Source of the DNA: UBA1231 sp045123185
GTDB taxonomy: Bacteria; Bacillota_I; Bacilli_A; ML615J-28; CAG-313
Reading direction: 5' to 3'
DNA length: 64,000 nucleotides
Assembly: GCA_045123185.1 (NCBI GenBank)
Contig: JBGVIL010000206.1
Coordinates: 14,951-78,950, forward strand
A program made the position numbers and the translations under genes. This document shows positions 26,682-35,585 of this stretch, one piece after another (within the stretch, counting starts at the first letter, position 1; the number at the start of each line of letters is the position of its first letter). The notes below the pieces were generated by a model. It was not told the DNA's origin. It worked only from the letters and a program-made list of their open reading frames with translations, and did no database searches.

Positions 26682-27551
26682 ATGTTTGAGAAGATAGTAG
26701 GACAAAGCCAAGCGAAGCTAGCTATTCAGGACTGGTACTTAAGTGAACAGCAGCCGCTGTTAATATATGGCTCATCTGGTTTTGGTAAGACACTGTTTGC
26801 AGAGAGCTTAGGAGCTAAGACTATTGACGCAACCCAAATGCGTGGCGACCGTATCAACACTATATTAAGACCAATCAAGGAAGCTGAAGACGGGGACATA
26901 TTGTTCTTCGATGAGATACACTCTCTCCCAGGGAAAGTACTAGAAGGACTGTATAAGATAATGGACAAAGGGACATTCTACGATACAGAGTTATGTATGG
27001 ATTTACCAATTCCAAAAGTAAGGTTTGTATTCGCTACGAATATATTGACCCCTTTACCAGAAGCATTCAGAAACAGATGTAAGTTTGTTGAGTTACAGAA
27101 CTACTCTCCAGAAGAATTGAACCAGATTGTTCATTTAGCGAACCCAGCACTGGAGTCAGATGCAATAGAGCCAATCATCAAAGCGAGTAAGGGAGTACCA
27201 AGGACAGCACTATCACTAGCCAAGTCTTTAAAGGCAGGTGCAGTCACAGAAAAATATGAAACCCTGGATGCAGAGAAAGTGAACAACCTTCTGGATTCAA
27301 GATTCAAAATCAACGGCGATACTGGTTTATCAGATAAAGAGTTTAAGATAGTGCAAAAGGTAATCGAGCGCGGACAGATTTCAAGTACTGCTGTTGCTAA
27401 TATGTTAGGTTGTAGTTTAAAGGACGCCAAGATGTTATACATTGAACCGCTTCGAGCGGCAGAATGGTTAGCCGTGAGCACACACGGTGTAATCCCAGGT
27501 TACAGAGCACACGAAAACTACAGAATATTTACGAGAAAGGCGAGTGTATAA
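26682..27551 (+). CDS. RuvB-like AAA+ ATPase (Holliday junction branch-migration motor homologue)
   Basis: A 289-residue protein. Opening FEKIVGQSQAKLAIQDW, Walker A GSSGFGKT (30-37), Walker B DILFFDEIH (72-80), sensor VFATN near 112 and an LPEAFRNRCKFVEL segment are all in RuvB order. The C-terminal winged helix (SSTAVANMLGCSLKDAKML) matches the RuvB DNA-binding domain. It may drive branch migration during phage recombination or replication restart beside the putative origin. RuvA and RuvC genes were not seen. GGGGGTGAAAGG precedes the ATG. Confidence 0.85.
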   Translation: MFEKIVGQSQAKLAIQDWYLSEQQPLLIYGSSGFGKTLFAESLGAKTIDATQMRGDRINTILRPIKEAEDGDILFFDEIHSLPGKVLEGLYKIMDKGTFYDTELCMDLPIPKVRFVFATNILTPLPEAFRNRCKFVELQNYSPEELNQIVHLANPALESDAIEPIIKASKGVPRTALSLAKSLKAGAVTEKYETLDAEKVNNLLDSRFKINGDTGLSDKEFKIVQKVIERGQISSTAVANMLGCSLKDAKMLYIEPLRAAEWLAVSTHGVIPGYRAHENYRIFTRKASV

Positions 27552-27562
27552 CTCGTCTTTTT
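27539..27562 (+). terminator. terminator after RuvB-like gene
   Basis: GGCGAGT (27539-27545) pairs with ACTCGTC (27551-27557, one G-U) and is followed by TTTTTC. The stem includes the stop codon. Confidence 0.8.
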
Positions 27563-27775
27563 CTTTTGTACCAAGGGGTTGGGGGCTATGCACAGAACGT
27601 TTGTTCTATAAGGGCGAATGTGTCTGTGTATTTTTTGGTGTTTGTTTATCATTCTCCACCCCACCCTTGTTCACTTTTCACCTCCAGATACCTTCAGGCG
27701 GGTGAAGCAACATCCTCAGTGTTTTCAATACTTTCGGGGATTAGTGAACAATAAAATAGAGAGGAGGATATTTTT
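27563..27775. other. intergenic region with long GC-rich inverted repeat
   Basis: There is no gene here. CAAGGGGTTGGGG near 27581-27593 can pair with CCCCACCCTTG near 27658-27669, giving a long imperfect arm. GTTCACTTTT (27669-27678) and GTGAACA (27744-27750) are copies of a word repeated in many gaps of this window. Confidence 0.5.
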
Positions 27776-27943
27776 ATGGACTATTTAGATTTAGATTTTT
27801 ATGATGACGCATATGACGACTGCGACCCAGACGACTTCTGTTCATGTCCCTATTGCGGGATGCCAAGTGACTCTTCAAATCCTGACGTACTTTGTTCAGA
27901 TTGTAGAGAGACATTCGGGCACGTATTTTACAGTGAGCTATAA
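27776..27943 (+). CDS. small zinc-ribbon protein
   Basis: A 55-residue ORF with GAGGAGG eleven bases upstream. The N-terminus is acidic and aromatic (DYLDLDFYDDAYDD). The rest is a zinc ribbon: CPYCG (24-28) and CSDC (40-43), with extra Cys16 and Cys22 and His49. It sits alone in the origin-like gap and may bind zinc and protein or nucleic acid. The role is unknown. Confidence 0.75.
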   Translation: MDYLDLDFYDDAYDDCDPDDFCSCPYCGMPSDSSNPDVLCSDCRETFGHVFYSEL

Positions 27944-27953
27944 TTTTTATATC

Positions 27954-28130
27954 GGGGTGGTGTGTAATTCCAGTTTGTTTTTAATTTTCCCCACCCCACT
28001 TGTTCACTTTCGACAAATTATGACAAATTTTTTTATTTTTATTCTAAATTTACCCCAATTTTTTTAAATTTTTTTTAATAAATCCGGCCGCCGACCCATC
28101 GCCGACCCATCGCCAATCTATCTGTTCACT
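27954..28130. other. AT-rich tract with GC-rich 11-bp tandem repeats (origin-like)
   Basis: Stem GGGGTGG (27954-27960) / CCACCCC (27991-27997) is followed by about 60 bases of almost pure A/T (28020-28080), then three tandem 11-bp units starting at 28089, 28100 and 28111 (CGCCGACCCAT twice, then CGCCAATCTAT). An AT-rich unwinding tract beside short repeats is typical of origins. No ORF is present. Confidence 0.55.
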
Positions 28131-28173
28131 TTTTAATTAATTCTCAACATTTTGTGCTCTAAAACCCTTGATT

Positions 28174-28534
28174 TGATTGCTCCAAATTTGTTGATTGCTC
28201 CAAACTTGATTGTTTATAAATTTTTTAACAACTTTGGAGCAATCATGTTTAAATCCGCTATATAATCGACTTTAAGATAACTGTGAACAGCTGTTATAAA
28301 CAACACGAAATTTGGAGCAATCATTTGGAGCAATCAACGAAACCCTTGATATTACTATATTTCTTTATTTTGATTGCTCCAAAGTTGAGGAAAGTATTAA
28401 TTCTCTATAGAAAAAAATTTGTGTAGAAGGTTAAGTATTTAAAAAAAAATATGTGTACAAGTATTTTTCAACAACTTGGAGCAATCAAAATTAGCAAACC
28501 CTATTCATTTCAACAAAAAACTTGATTGCTCCAA
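28174..28534. repeat. eight copies of a 12-bp iteron (TTGGAGCAATCA)
   Basis: Exact copies at 28174-28185 (-), 28192-28203 (-), 28234-28245 (+), 28312-28323 (+), 28325-28336 (+), 28371-28382 (-), 28476-28487 (+) and 28523-28534 (-). Most have an extra flanking T/A. M m They are perfect, in both orientations and confined to one non-coding gap, so they are protein-binding sites, most likely for replication initiation or control. No CRISPR features are present. Confidence 0.9.
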
Positions 28535-28558
28535 ATTTTAAAACTGCTATAAACAATG

Positions 28559-28768
28559 ACACCTAATACACCAAAATCACCTAAGTCACCTCATTTTTTC
28601 CCAACAATGTTCACAACTGGACTACACCTGCTACACTTTATACACCAAAGTCACCTATTTTTTTAACAACAATATATAACAAACCGGCTGTTTTTACTAC
28701 ACCTACTACACCTACTACACCTAAACAACACTACACCTAATACACTTGACACACCTACTACACCTATG
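28559..28768 (+). promoter_or_regulatory. arrays of 9-bp-spaced ACACCT operators
   Basis: Four clusters of WCACCT-like units with exact 9-base period: 28559, 28568, 28577, 28586; 28624, 28633, 28642, 28651; 28699, 28708, 28717; 28733, 28742, 28751, 28760. The last cluster covers the -35 box and spacer of the promoter of the ribbon-helix-helix gene. Tandem short direct repeats over the gene's own promoter are how ParR, omega and similar ribbon-helix-helix proteins bind, so autoregulation or a centromere-like site is inferred. Confidence 0.8.
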
Positions 28769-28775
28769 TTATAAT
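28746..28775 (+). promoter_or_regulatory. promoter of ribbon-helix-helix gene
   Basis: TTGACA (28746-28751), 18-base spacer, TATAAT (28770-28775), then AAAGAAAGGAG and the ATG at 28801. The spacer is made of operator repeats. Confidence 0.85.
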
Positions 28776-28800
28776 TACCCAAAAGAAAGGAGCTAATATC

Positions 28801-29172
28801 ATGTCAAAAACAAAAGTTATAAAAACAATAGTAAACGTAGAAGACTATAGAAAACTCAGTGTTCACGCTGCTGTCAGAGGTAAAAAAATTTATGAGGTAC
28901 TGGGAGAAGCGATAACCGGGTATTTAAACACCCACGGACTAAATTCAAAATCTATTGAATACCCATTTAACCCTACCGAGGTGCGTGACGCCGCCATACC
29001 AACAACCGCAACAGGTGACTCGCTTAAAGAAAAAGTTAAAATCTATTTAGATACATACGACGTACACCCTAAAGACCACTCAATGGCGACATATAAAAAA
29101 CTAAAAGAGAAATTCACGAAACTAGACATAGAAACATTCGACAAAATACAACATGAACGTGCTGGTGACTAA
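28801..29172 (+). CDS. ribbon-helix-helix DNA-binding protein
   Basis: A 123-residue protein. Residues 4-12 are a beta strand (TKVIKTIVNV), followed by two helices (DYRKLSVHAAVRGKKI and YEVLGEAITGYLNTHG), the Arc/MetJ/ParG fold with basic contacts. The C-terminal 70 residues are a separate helical region (LKEKVKIYLDTYDVHP). It is the only gene behind the 9-bp operator arrays and lies beside the iterons. It may repress itself, control replication or help partition. No ParA or ParM homologue was seen nearby. Confidence 0.75.
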   Translation: MSKTKVIKTIVNVEDYRKLSVHAAVRGKKIYEVLGEAITGYLNTHGLNSKSIEYPFNPTEVRDAAIPTTATGDSLKEKVKIYLDTYDVHPKDHSMATYKKLKEKFTKLDIETFDKIQHERAGD

Positions 29173-29198
29173 AATAAAAATAAAATAAAAAAAAATCC

Positions 29199-29226
29199 GG
29201 ACCGAAGCTAAAATCTGCTCCGGTCC
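29199..29226 (+). terminator. terminator after ribbon-helix-helix gene
   Basis: GGACCG with CGGTCC plus inner AGC / GCT, followed by TTTACATTTT. On the minus side A-rich DNA gives a T-tract too, so it may be a two-way terminator between convergent genes. Confidence 0.8.
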
Positions 29227-29275
29227 TTTACATTTTATTCGATGAAAAACCAAACATCAAACAAAAATGTTCATA

Positions 29276-29635
29276 CTAATATGAGTATACCACATCACCA
29301 CTCACTGCGTCAAGTACTTCTCCGTGTTCTCCCTTAGGATGATTATGAATTCTCTCGTGGTCTTCAACCAACACACACGTTAAATTCTCTACTGAGTTAT
29401 TAGTCTTTACCCAGTCCTTATGGTGAATTACACAACCCTCTGGTACTGCCATCCCATGTTCATGTTCCCATATAGCTACGTGAAGCCTTTTCCTCTCACC
29501 AGTAGTACATACATAATAACCAGTATTCTTATCTTGTGCGTATTTTTTGCCGTTATACATTTTCTGTCCTACTCTCGTACACACATCACGCCTCTTATTA
29601 TTGTTCAGCATATCACCAATCACAGCTATCACCAC
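29276..29635 (-). CDS. HNH endonuclease
   Basis: A protein of up to 119 residues of HNH_3 type: ERKRLHVAIWEHEHG, then EGCVIHHKDWVKTNNSVENL, the usual His-Asn-His arrangement with IHHKD. The start is uncertain: GTG at 29635, or an ATG at codon 9 with GGTGAT before it. It overlaps the end of the MazG-like gene. HNH genes near terminases can be homing nucleases or assist DNA packaging. Confidence 0.8.
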   Translation of the reverse strand: MVIAVIGDMLNNNKRRDVCTRVGQKMYNGKKYAQDKNTGYYVCTTGERKRLHVAIWEHEHGMAVPEGCVIHHKDWVKTNNSVENLTCVLVEDHERIHNHPKGEHGEVLDAVSGDVVYSY

Positions 29636-29924
29636 TTTTTTTTATTTTATTTCTGATTTGTTGTCTATTTTGTTTATAGTCAATCCACTTTTGAATACTC
29701 GCGTCATTAACTAATCCCATATCTTTTAATTGTTCCATACAGATTAGACAATCAGCAATTTCTTCACTTAAATAGTTTAAACTACTATCATCTTTTTTTC
29801 GTCTTACCTTATTTATTGCTTGTATTACTTCTGCAAATTCTTCCATACACAACGCTGTCATATATTCAAATCCCCACACCTTATTGGTTTGCTTTACTAC
29901 TTCTAAATCTATATTTACTTTCAT
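29613..29924 (-). CDS. MazG-like nucleotide pyrophosphohydrolase
   Basis: A 103-residue all-helical protein with the MazG metal site: EEFAEV (Glu28, Glu29, Glu32) and EEIADCLICMEQ (Glu55, Asp58). Such enzymes hydrolyse NTPs or dNTPs to monophosphates, and phage versions may lower (p)ppGpp or adjust nucleotide pools. Its end overlaps the HNH gene. TTAGGTTAATT-type upstream sequence carries a GGAGG ribosome binding site. Confidence 0.8.
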   Translation of the reverse strand: MKVNIDLEVVKQTNKVWGFEYMTALCMEEFAEVIQAINKVRRKKDDSSLNYLSEEIADCLICMEQLKDMGLVNDASIQKWIDYKQNRQQIRNKIKKSGDSCDW

Positions 29925-29950
29925 ATTAATTAACCTCCAATATTATTTTA

Positions 29951-31373
29951 TTATAATAATGTTCTCCTGCTTCCAGTAACAGCACGTCCTTGCCATAAAT
30001 CTAATGTTGCATATCTTGTCGCATCTATACCGGTGGTCGTTCACCGATGGCCACTCTTGAATTATTACTTCTTTTCCTGCAATATCCCTACGCAAAAACT
30101 CAGCAGATATAAATTCTGCCCAGACCCCAGGACACTGTTCACTATCAATCCAGATTTCTTTCAAATCACCATAACCTCCAGTCAAAAACTGATATGAAAT
30201 ATCTCTTGAGCCAGATACTTTCTTGACTGGGTATATGTTCAGCCCCTTGCTTCGTAAGCCGTCTATAATTCTGTTATCGATTTCGGAATTGATTAACGTA
30301 CTAGTATTAACTACTCCTGAACCGCCGCCACTAAGTCCCTTAGCACCAGCTCCTCCACGTTTAAGCATCTCAACCGTGTTCATGTAGATACCTTCTTCAC
30401 TCCAGCCAACTCCTCTTGTCTCATCTACTATCCATAAAATCTTTTTAATCTTATTATAACCAGCAACAACACATACTGTAGGGTCAGGACGATAACCATA
30501 GTCCATGCCCACAAACCAACGCCAGTTGCCAGGTGAACTAAGCACCCAATCCTTATCTAAATCTAAATCCTTTCCTCTAACTGCTCTTATATTAGGGAAT
30601 ACCATAGTAGCAGGGTCACCTACTTCTCCCATGATTACGTGTTTCCACTCTTGTAAGTTTTCTTCACGCATTGCTTCAGCCATCTCATAAACCTGTTCAG
30701 GTACTATTCCCTTCGGGATGTCATATAAATTAACGTGTTTGAAATAAACCTTTTCATGTCTACCTTCACTAGCCATTTCACGTTCATTTCTCCAACCTAC
30801 GTTTAACCAATGTGACGGACTGAACGGTGTATTGTAAGTAAATATAGTCTCGAATATGTCGCCACCACGATAAAGTGATAATAATACTTGGTCAACGTCG
30901 TGTTTAGATTGAAATTGGTCACTTTCTTCAAACCATATAAGCCTACAATAACCACCCGGCCATTTAATAGATTTAACTTTACCATAGTCCTCAGCAGTGT
31001 TCAGGTTAGCGAATTTGATTACGCTCTTAGTACCTTTGAGTCTTATCTCCATTGGGTTAGTAAGCATTTGGAACTTATCTTCAACACCTAGATTTATTAT
31101 AGCATTAGCGATTTCAGCATAAACTGATGTCTTAAGTGTGTTTGAATATTTACGCAGTGCTAAGCAACAAGCCCAAGGCTCTCCCTCTTTATGAACAGCA
31201 GCTAGAGCCAGGATGCTCATTACAATATGGTGCGCTGCCCAGAATGATTTTCCAGAGAAACGTCCACCACGCAAAAACATCTTTCTGCTTCTTTCCAACT
31301 GTTCACCTATACCATCCTCTAACAAATCCCAATAATTCGGCAGGATAATATCACTCATTTTTCTAGTAGCCAT
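29951..31373 (-). CDS. terL: terminase large subunit, completed by +1 frameshift at CGG
   Basis: Packaging motor and nuclease. I start at the ATG at 31373 (AAAGGAGG five bases upstream). ATPase: Walker A GGRFSGKS (36-43), Walker B LIWFEESD. Nuclease: VGMDYGYRPDP. In the zero frame, after NDH comes CGG (30032-30030) and then an unrelated tail ending at 29943. A +1 shift at that CGG reads GGT and continues GIDATRYATLDLWQGRA to a stop at 29951, which is the canonical terminase ending with the last catalytic Asp. Total is about 473 residues. Alternative: a one-base insertion that kills the nuclease, unlikely for an essential gene. Confidence 0.85.
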
Positions 31374-31407
31374 AGCACCCTCCTTTCCACTTATTTTCTG
31401 TTCACTT

Positions 31408-31950
31408 TTATTCTTCCTCATCTTCCTTTTCGTCCAAACTTTCGTCTTTTCTAAATTCGCCTCTGAATAAGTCGTTCACAAATGTAATTCCCTCAATGGT
31501 TTCACTAGTATACATATTTTGATACATTTCGATTGCCTTTAATCTATCTGCATCACGGGCCTGCTTGTTCTTAATTATACTACTAAGTATTGCTTTGATA
31601 CTATCGCTATCTACTAATGAATAGTCTAGCGCTCTATATCTTTCAATTACAGACTGAACTTGCTTCCAGCCCAATAAATTTTGTCGTTCTTCACTAAGAC
31701 TAGTCGGGTCTAAATTACCTCCCATTTGGTCATCTAAATATATAATCTCTGCAATTTCTCTAACGTATTCATCTTGAAGTAACCATACAGCGTCCTTACA
31801 CTCGTTAGCCCATATAGGTCTTAATTTTCTGTAAATAGCATCAACACTCGTTCTATAACGTTCATCGTCGTCTAATCTATCGCCTTTTAAGAATGTCCCT
31901 AATATATCTTCTGCGTCAAATGGTTCTTTTTTCTTTCTTCCTCTTGGCAT
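31408..31950 (-). CDS. terS: terminase small subunit-like protein
   Basis: A 180-residue protein directly upstream of the terminase large subunit. The N-terminus is basic (PRGRKKKEPFDAED). The middle is helical (VREIAEIIYLDDQMGGN, then SIKAILSSIIKNKQARDADRL) and the C-terminus acidic (ESLDEKEDEEE). Size, position and charge pattern fit a small terminase that recognises the packaging site. There is no clear helix-turn-helix at the N-terminus, so the call depends on context. Confidence 0.65.
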   Translation of the reverse strand: MPRGRKKKEPFDAEDILGTFLKGDRLDDDERYRTSVDAIYRKLRPIWANECKDAVWLLQDEYVREIAEIIYLDDQMGGNLDPTSLSEERQNLLGWKQVQSVIERYRALDYSLVDSDSIKAILSSIIKNKQARDADRLKAIEMYQNMYTSETIEGITFVNDLFRGEFRKDESLDEKEDEEE

Positions 31951-32007
31951 AACTCACACTCCCCCTCTATAATATCTGTTCAGTTTCAGGTTATATATGA
32001 GGAGAGA

Positions 32008-34389
32008 TTAACTCTCCCCTATAACTTCATCCCCAATGAATAACTTATTTAAACTCATACGCTTATCATTTAATGTCTTACGCATTTCAACTTTATGTCC
32101 TTTATCAACACAGGTCCTTATCGCTTTGGCTAGATTTCTAGCAAAGGCACGTTCACTCATAAGAGTACCTTCACTTGCTTCGTTGTGCCAGTCTATATAT
32201 TCAGCATATAGTTCTTTTGTCCATATACTCTTTCCTCGTTCAGTTATGTACCAGTCTAGGAATTCAACTAATTCACTATCAAAACCTCCTGAGAAAGTAC
32301 CTTCTAGTTTTTCTTTCATACCTTCACTACTTCCAATTAAGAAGTTGGCTTTCGCTGCTTTGAAATACTCGTATCTCGCTTTATTTGCGAACCAAGCTAA
32401 ACTTCCATCTCGTAAGCTGTCTAATACACCCTTTTCTCTAGTACGCATTTTAATGATTAATGTTCCGTCATTGTCATTGCCACTATATTTCATTCTGTAA
32501 TCAGCAATCTCCTCTAGGTCATTTGTGTTCAATACTAACTTAAATTGAAGTACACCGTCTCTGCCTTCAGGTGGTATTTCGTATTCGGTAGGTAGAATAC
32601 ACACCCTACGTCTCATTCCCTCTGATGTATCGTATAGTTCAAACTCAAAGTTAGTACATGATATAATCTGTGGTAATATACTTAATTGTTTCTTAGGTTT
32701 AAATTTTTCGTTTATCTCAACAGTATCACTTCCTGTTATAGCACCTTTAATATATGAAAAAGCGTCTTTATTATACAGTCTAGGCATATCGTCTACAACA
32801 CAAAGTATACCATGGTCTAGTCCAGCACCCCAGAAGCTATCTTGAGGTGATGAATCAAATATTTTAGCTGTATTGAACATATCGTCACCCAAGCAAAATC
32901 TAATCAAACTTGTATATAAACTCTTTCCGTTGGCACCACCACCGGCTAGTACTACTATCTTCTGTAACTCATTAGCGGGTATCATTGCTGCCCCGGCAAT
33001 AACATATAACCATTGTTCAACTTCTGGTTGTACTTTTCCAGAAGAATCTCTAGCTAATTGTTTTATAAATCTTGATATATTGCCTCCTAAATCTTCTTCG
33101 TGTTCTTTAACCCATTCTTCAGGATACCAATTCCAAGGTAGAACAACATCTGTTGGAGGTCTTTTTCCTAACCAGTCGAATTCATAAGTATCAGGAGTAA
33201 TACAACTCATAATCTTGTTCTTAGATATTACATACTCATGGCTTCTTCTGATTTGTTTTTTACGCTCTGCACATATCTGCATTAATTGTACCTCCACTTC
33301 TCTAAAATATGATTCCTTGAAATTTTGGTCACTATGTTCTTTTAGTTTCCCCCTTATTACAGTTAAATCAGTTCTGTAATTATAATCTCCGTCTTTATGC
33401 CTATATAGTAGTTCATCGTAAGTACCATCAGTTCTTTGATTCCTTGTGTAAAAATCAAACTCGTCATATAAATATTCTGCGGCTCTACGTTCATCTATTT
33501 TGTCTTCTTTTTTAGATTTCGCTTTCTTCCACTTACGTTCTTTTTCATCATAAGTCCAACCACTACTAAGCATAGTACTTTCGTAACCGCCCCAGCGGTC
33601 TTCTAAATCTCCGAACAAGTCGCTATCTGGCATAGGTGTCCCTATCTTACATAAGTATTGGTCATGTATAGCAGTAATTAACCCTTTGAATTCCGGTATA
33701 TCAAATCCATTAGTCAAAGCAAACATACTACAATGCTCAACTATATGATTGTGGCGTCCACCCTCTTTCATCTTCATCAATTGAGTGAACGGTGTATCTG
33801 TAAGAGTGTACTCGCTTTCACCAGGTTTTCCTTTTTTATGAAGGTCAGCCTCTTTTAATTTTCCCCATAACCAATATGGTAGCACGTCTAGTCTTTCAAC
33901 ATCAATTACGTGTGGAGCAATAAGCTCACTCATTTCCCAACTAGCACGCTCTTCTCTGTCCATTCCACAGACTCTAACAATCTGAACAGCACCGGCACCT
34001 TTAGTATCGAATTTATAACCAAACCAGTTAGTAGCACCTGTCATTTCTTTCTTATAAAAATCAGGCGTCCTAAACATAAAATGATAACCCTTAGTTGTTT
34101 CAAGTATTAAACAATTTAGTTTAGAACGCACAATGATTTCATACATTTCATTTGCTTCGTCTGGATTATCAAAGTCTATGAACATACAGCCTTCAGGAAC
34201 GACTCTAGCGTAGTTTTTGCTAGTATCATCCATAATTTGGTCATAAGTTAATGGTTTCTTTCTTCTTGGTACTTTACTATCTTTATATAATTTGATTTGG
34301 GCTGGGTCACCCTCTTTAAATTTCTTCTCATCGAACCCAGGTGGTGTATCTGGTAGTTCACAGAATGTAAATTCTACGTATTTGCTCAT
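32008..34389 (-). CDS. D5-type primase-helicase
   Basis: A 793-residue fusion. The N-terminal 200 residues look like a primase-polymerase domain (CMFIDFDNPDEANEMY, then KGYHFMFRT). The centre is the D5_N linker. The C-terminal SF3 helicase has Walker A GGGANGKS (482-489), Walker B HGILCVVDDM, sensor ISCTNFEF and RRRVCILPT. It should prime and unwind DNA at the fork. Its stop/start overlaps the upstream 108-residue gene (ATGAG...). It probably works with the family B polymerase at 39069. Confidence 0.9.
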   Translation of the reverse strand: MSKYVEFTFCELPDTPPGFDEKKFKEGDPAQIKLYKDSKVPRRKKPLTYDQIMDDTSKNYARVVPEGCMFIDFDNPDEANEMYEIIVRSKLNCLILETTKGYHFMFRTPDFYKKEMTGATNWFGYKFDTKGAGAVQIVRVCGMDREERASWEMSELIAPHVIDVERLDVLPYWLWGKLKEADLHKKGKPGESEYTLTDTPFTQLMKMKEGGRHNHIVEHCSMFALTNGFDIPEFKGLITAIHDQYLCKIGTPMPDSDLFGDLEDRWGGYESTMLSSGWTYDEKERKWKKAKSKKEDKIDERRAAEYLYDEFDFYTRNQRTDGTYDELLYRHKDGDYNYRTDLTVIRGKLKEHSDQNFKESYFREVEVQLMQICAERKKQIRRSHEYVISKNKIMSCITPDTYEFDWLGKRPPTDVVLPWNWYPEEWVKEHEEDLGGNISRFIKQLARDSSGKVQPEVEQWLYVIAGAAMIPANELQKIVVLAGGGANGKSLYTSLIRFCLGDDMFNTAKIFDSSPQDSFWGAGLDHGILCVVDDMPRLYNKDAFSYIKGAITGSDTVEINEKFKPKKQLSILPQIISCTNFEFELYDTSEGMRRRVCILPTEYEIPPEGRDGVLQFKLVLNTNDLEEIADYRMKYSGNDNDGTLIIKMRTREKGVLDSLRDGSLAWFANKARYEYFKAAKANFLIGSSEGMKEKLEGTFSGGFDSELVEFLDWYITERGKSIWTKELYAEYIDWHNEASEGTLMSERAFARNLAKAIRTCVDKGHKVEMRKTLNDKRMSLNKLFIGDEVIGES

Positions 34390-34715
34390 TAGATAACACC
34401 CCCGTCCACTAGTATTTTGAATATCTCAGCAATATATTTAATTATATCCTGCTCGAATATGGTCAGGTCTTTTCGTTTCTTATATATTTGATTTATCTCC
34501 GCCATTAAAATAAGACGGAAATCAGATTCATCAACATCAGAACGTGAACGGATTTCGTTCAATCTTGAAACCAATGTTGTTACAGCAAATCTTCTTTTCG
34601 CCCTATCGTACGAATCCTCCCCTCTTTTAACATAGTCCGCTACCACGTACCATAATCCATTAGGGATTTTATCATTGTGACCTAATTCAAAGTCTAATTT
34701 TGTAATTTTTAACAT
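34389..34715 (-). CDS. phage replication-region protein, unknown
   Basis: A 108-residue helical protein (DFELGHNDKIPNGLWYVV, then RFAVTTLVSRLNEIRSRSD). There is no named domain. Its last base is the first base of the primase-helicase start codon region, so the two are coupled; a loader or accessory role is possible. TAGAAAGGTAGGTAG precedes the ATG. Confidence 0.65.
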   Translation of the reverse strand: MLKITKLDFELGHNDKIPNGLWYVVADYVKRGEDSYDRAKRRFAVTTLVSRLNEIRSRSDVDESDFRLILMAEINQIYKKRKDLTIFEQDIIKYIAEIFKILVDGGVI

Positions 34716-34751
34716 ATTAATTACCTACCTTTCTACCTACCTAAATTTATG

Positions 34752-35549
34752 TTATTTTATTTTTTTACATTTATAAACTCTTTCGTCTGTTACATATACA
34801 TCGAAAAATTTATCATAATACTCGTCATTCATATCGCACAGAATTACATTAGCGTCGTTCACTGCTCTTAGTAAGCTACCTGAGCCTGCGAAGAAATCTC
34901 CAATTGTATTTCCTGGTACATCTGCTCCGCTAAGCCATACTAAGTGTTCAAGTAACTCTCTTGGTTTCTGACATGGATGACACAATTTATCTTTTTTATA
35001 ATTACCTTGTGGTTTTGTGAATTTTAATATACTTGATTTATCCCAAAGCCCTGCTTCTGAATTTAATCTAGGGTTTCCTTTTCTAACAACAATAATAGGT
35101 GTTATATCATAGCAGAAATCTCCTGAAATGCTACTAACCATATTAGGTTGTTGCCAGAATACTACTCTATTTACATCGAATATTTCATAGGCTAAATGCA
35201 AATACCTCATACTCCAGAAGATGAACATAAATGAATCCTCTGCAAGTTTTGCGTGGGCTTTGCAATACCATTTAAAACATTCCTCTTTATAATCTTCCAA
35301 TTTTTGTTTCTCTTCCCAAGGAATAGCTACTTCAAATCTTGAAGTTACAATACCCTTTTCTAAGTCGCTTTCACTCGGCGATACTTTTGCTGTGTATCTT
35401 GAATGGAACACTGCTGCGCCGTTCTTGTTCTTCATGTTACCAGTCAACACGTTATAAGGCGGGTCGATAATCCATAGGTCGACGCTTTCGTCTTCTAATT
35501 TATCTAACCAGTCCATACAATTCGACTTAGTAAATACTCTTTCACTCAT
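34752..35549 (-). CDS. DNA methyltransferase (N6-adenine / N4-cytosine type)
   Basis: A 265-residue protein. Motif IV DPPY is at 29-32 (LWIIDPPYNVLTG) and the S-adenosylmethionine site FAGSGS at 220-225, with CHPCQKPRELLEHL before it, the beta-class order. It transfers methyl groups to the exocyclic amine of A or C and may protect phage DNA from host restriction. No cognate nuclease is adjacent apart from the PD-(D/E)XK protein upstream, which looks like a recombination enzyme. Confidence 0.9.
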   Translation of the reverse strand: MSERVFTKSNCMDWLDKLEDESVDLWIIDPPYNVLTGNMKNKNGAAVFHSRYTAKVSPSESDLEKGIVTSRFEVAIPWEEKQKLEDYKEECFKWYCKAHAKLAEDSFMFIFWSMRYLHLAYEIFDVNRVVFWQQPNMVSSISGDFCYDITPIIVVRKGNPRLNSEAGLWDKSSILKFTKPQGNYKKDKLCHPCQKPRELLEHLVWLSGADVPGNTIGDFFAGSGSLLRAVNDANVILCDMNDEYYDKFFDVYVTDERVYKCKKIK

Positions 35550-35585
35550 ACAAACACTCCCTCCTATTTAATACTTCTTATAATT

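Noticed and set aside
28174..28534. Repeats that might be a CRISPR array
   Set aside because: The 12-bp words are too short, occur in both orientations and have irregular spacing, with no cas gene nearby.
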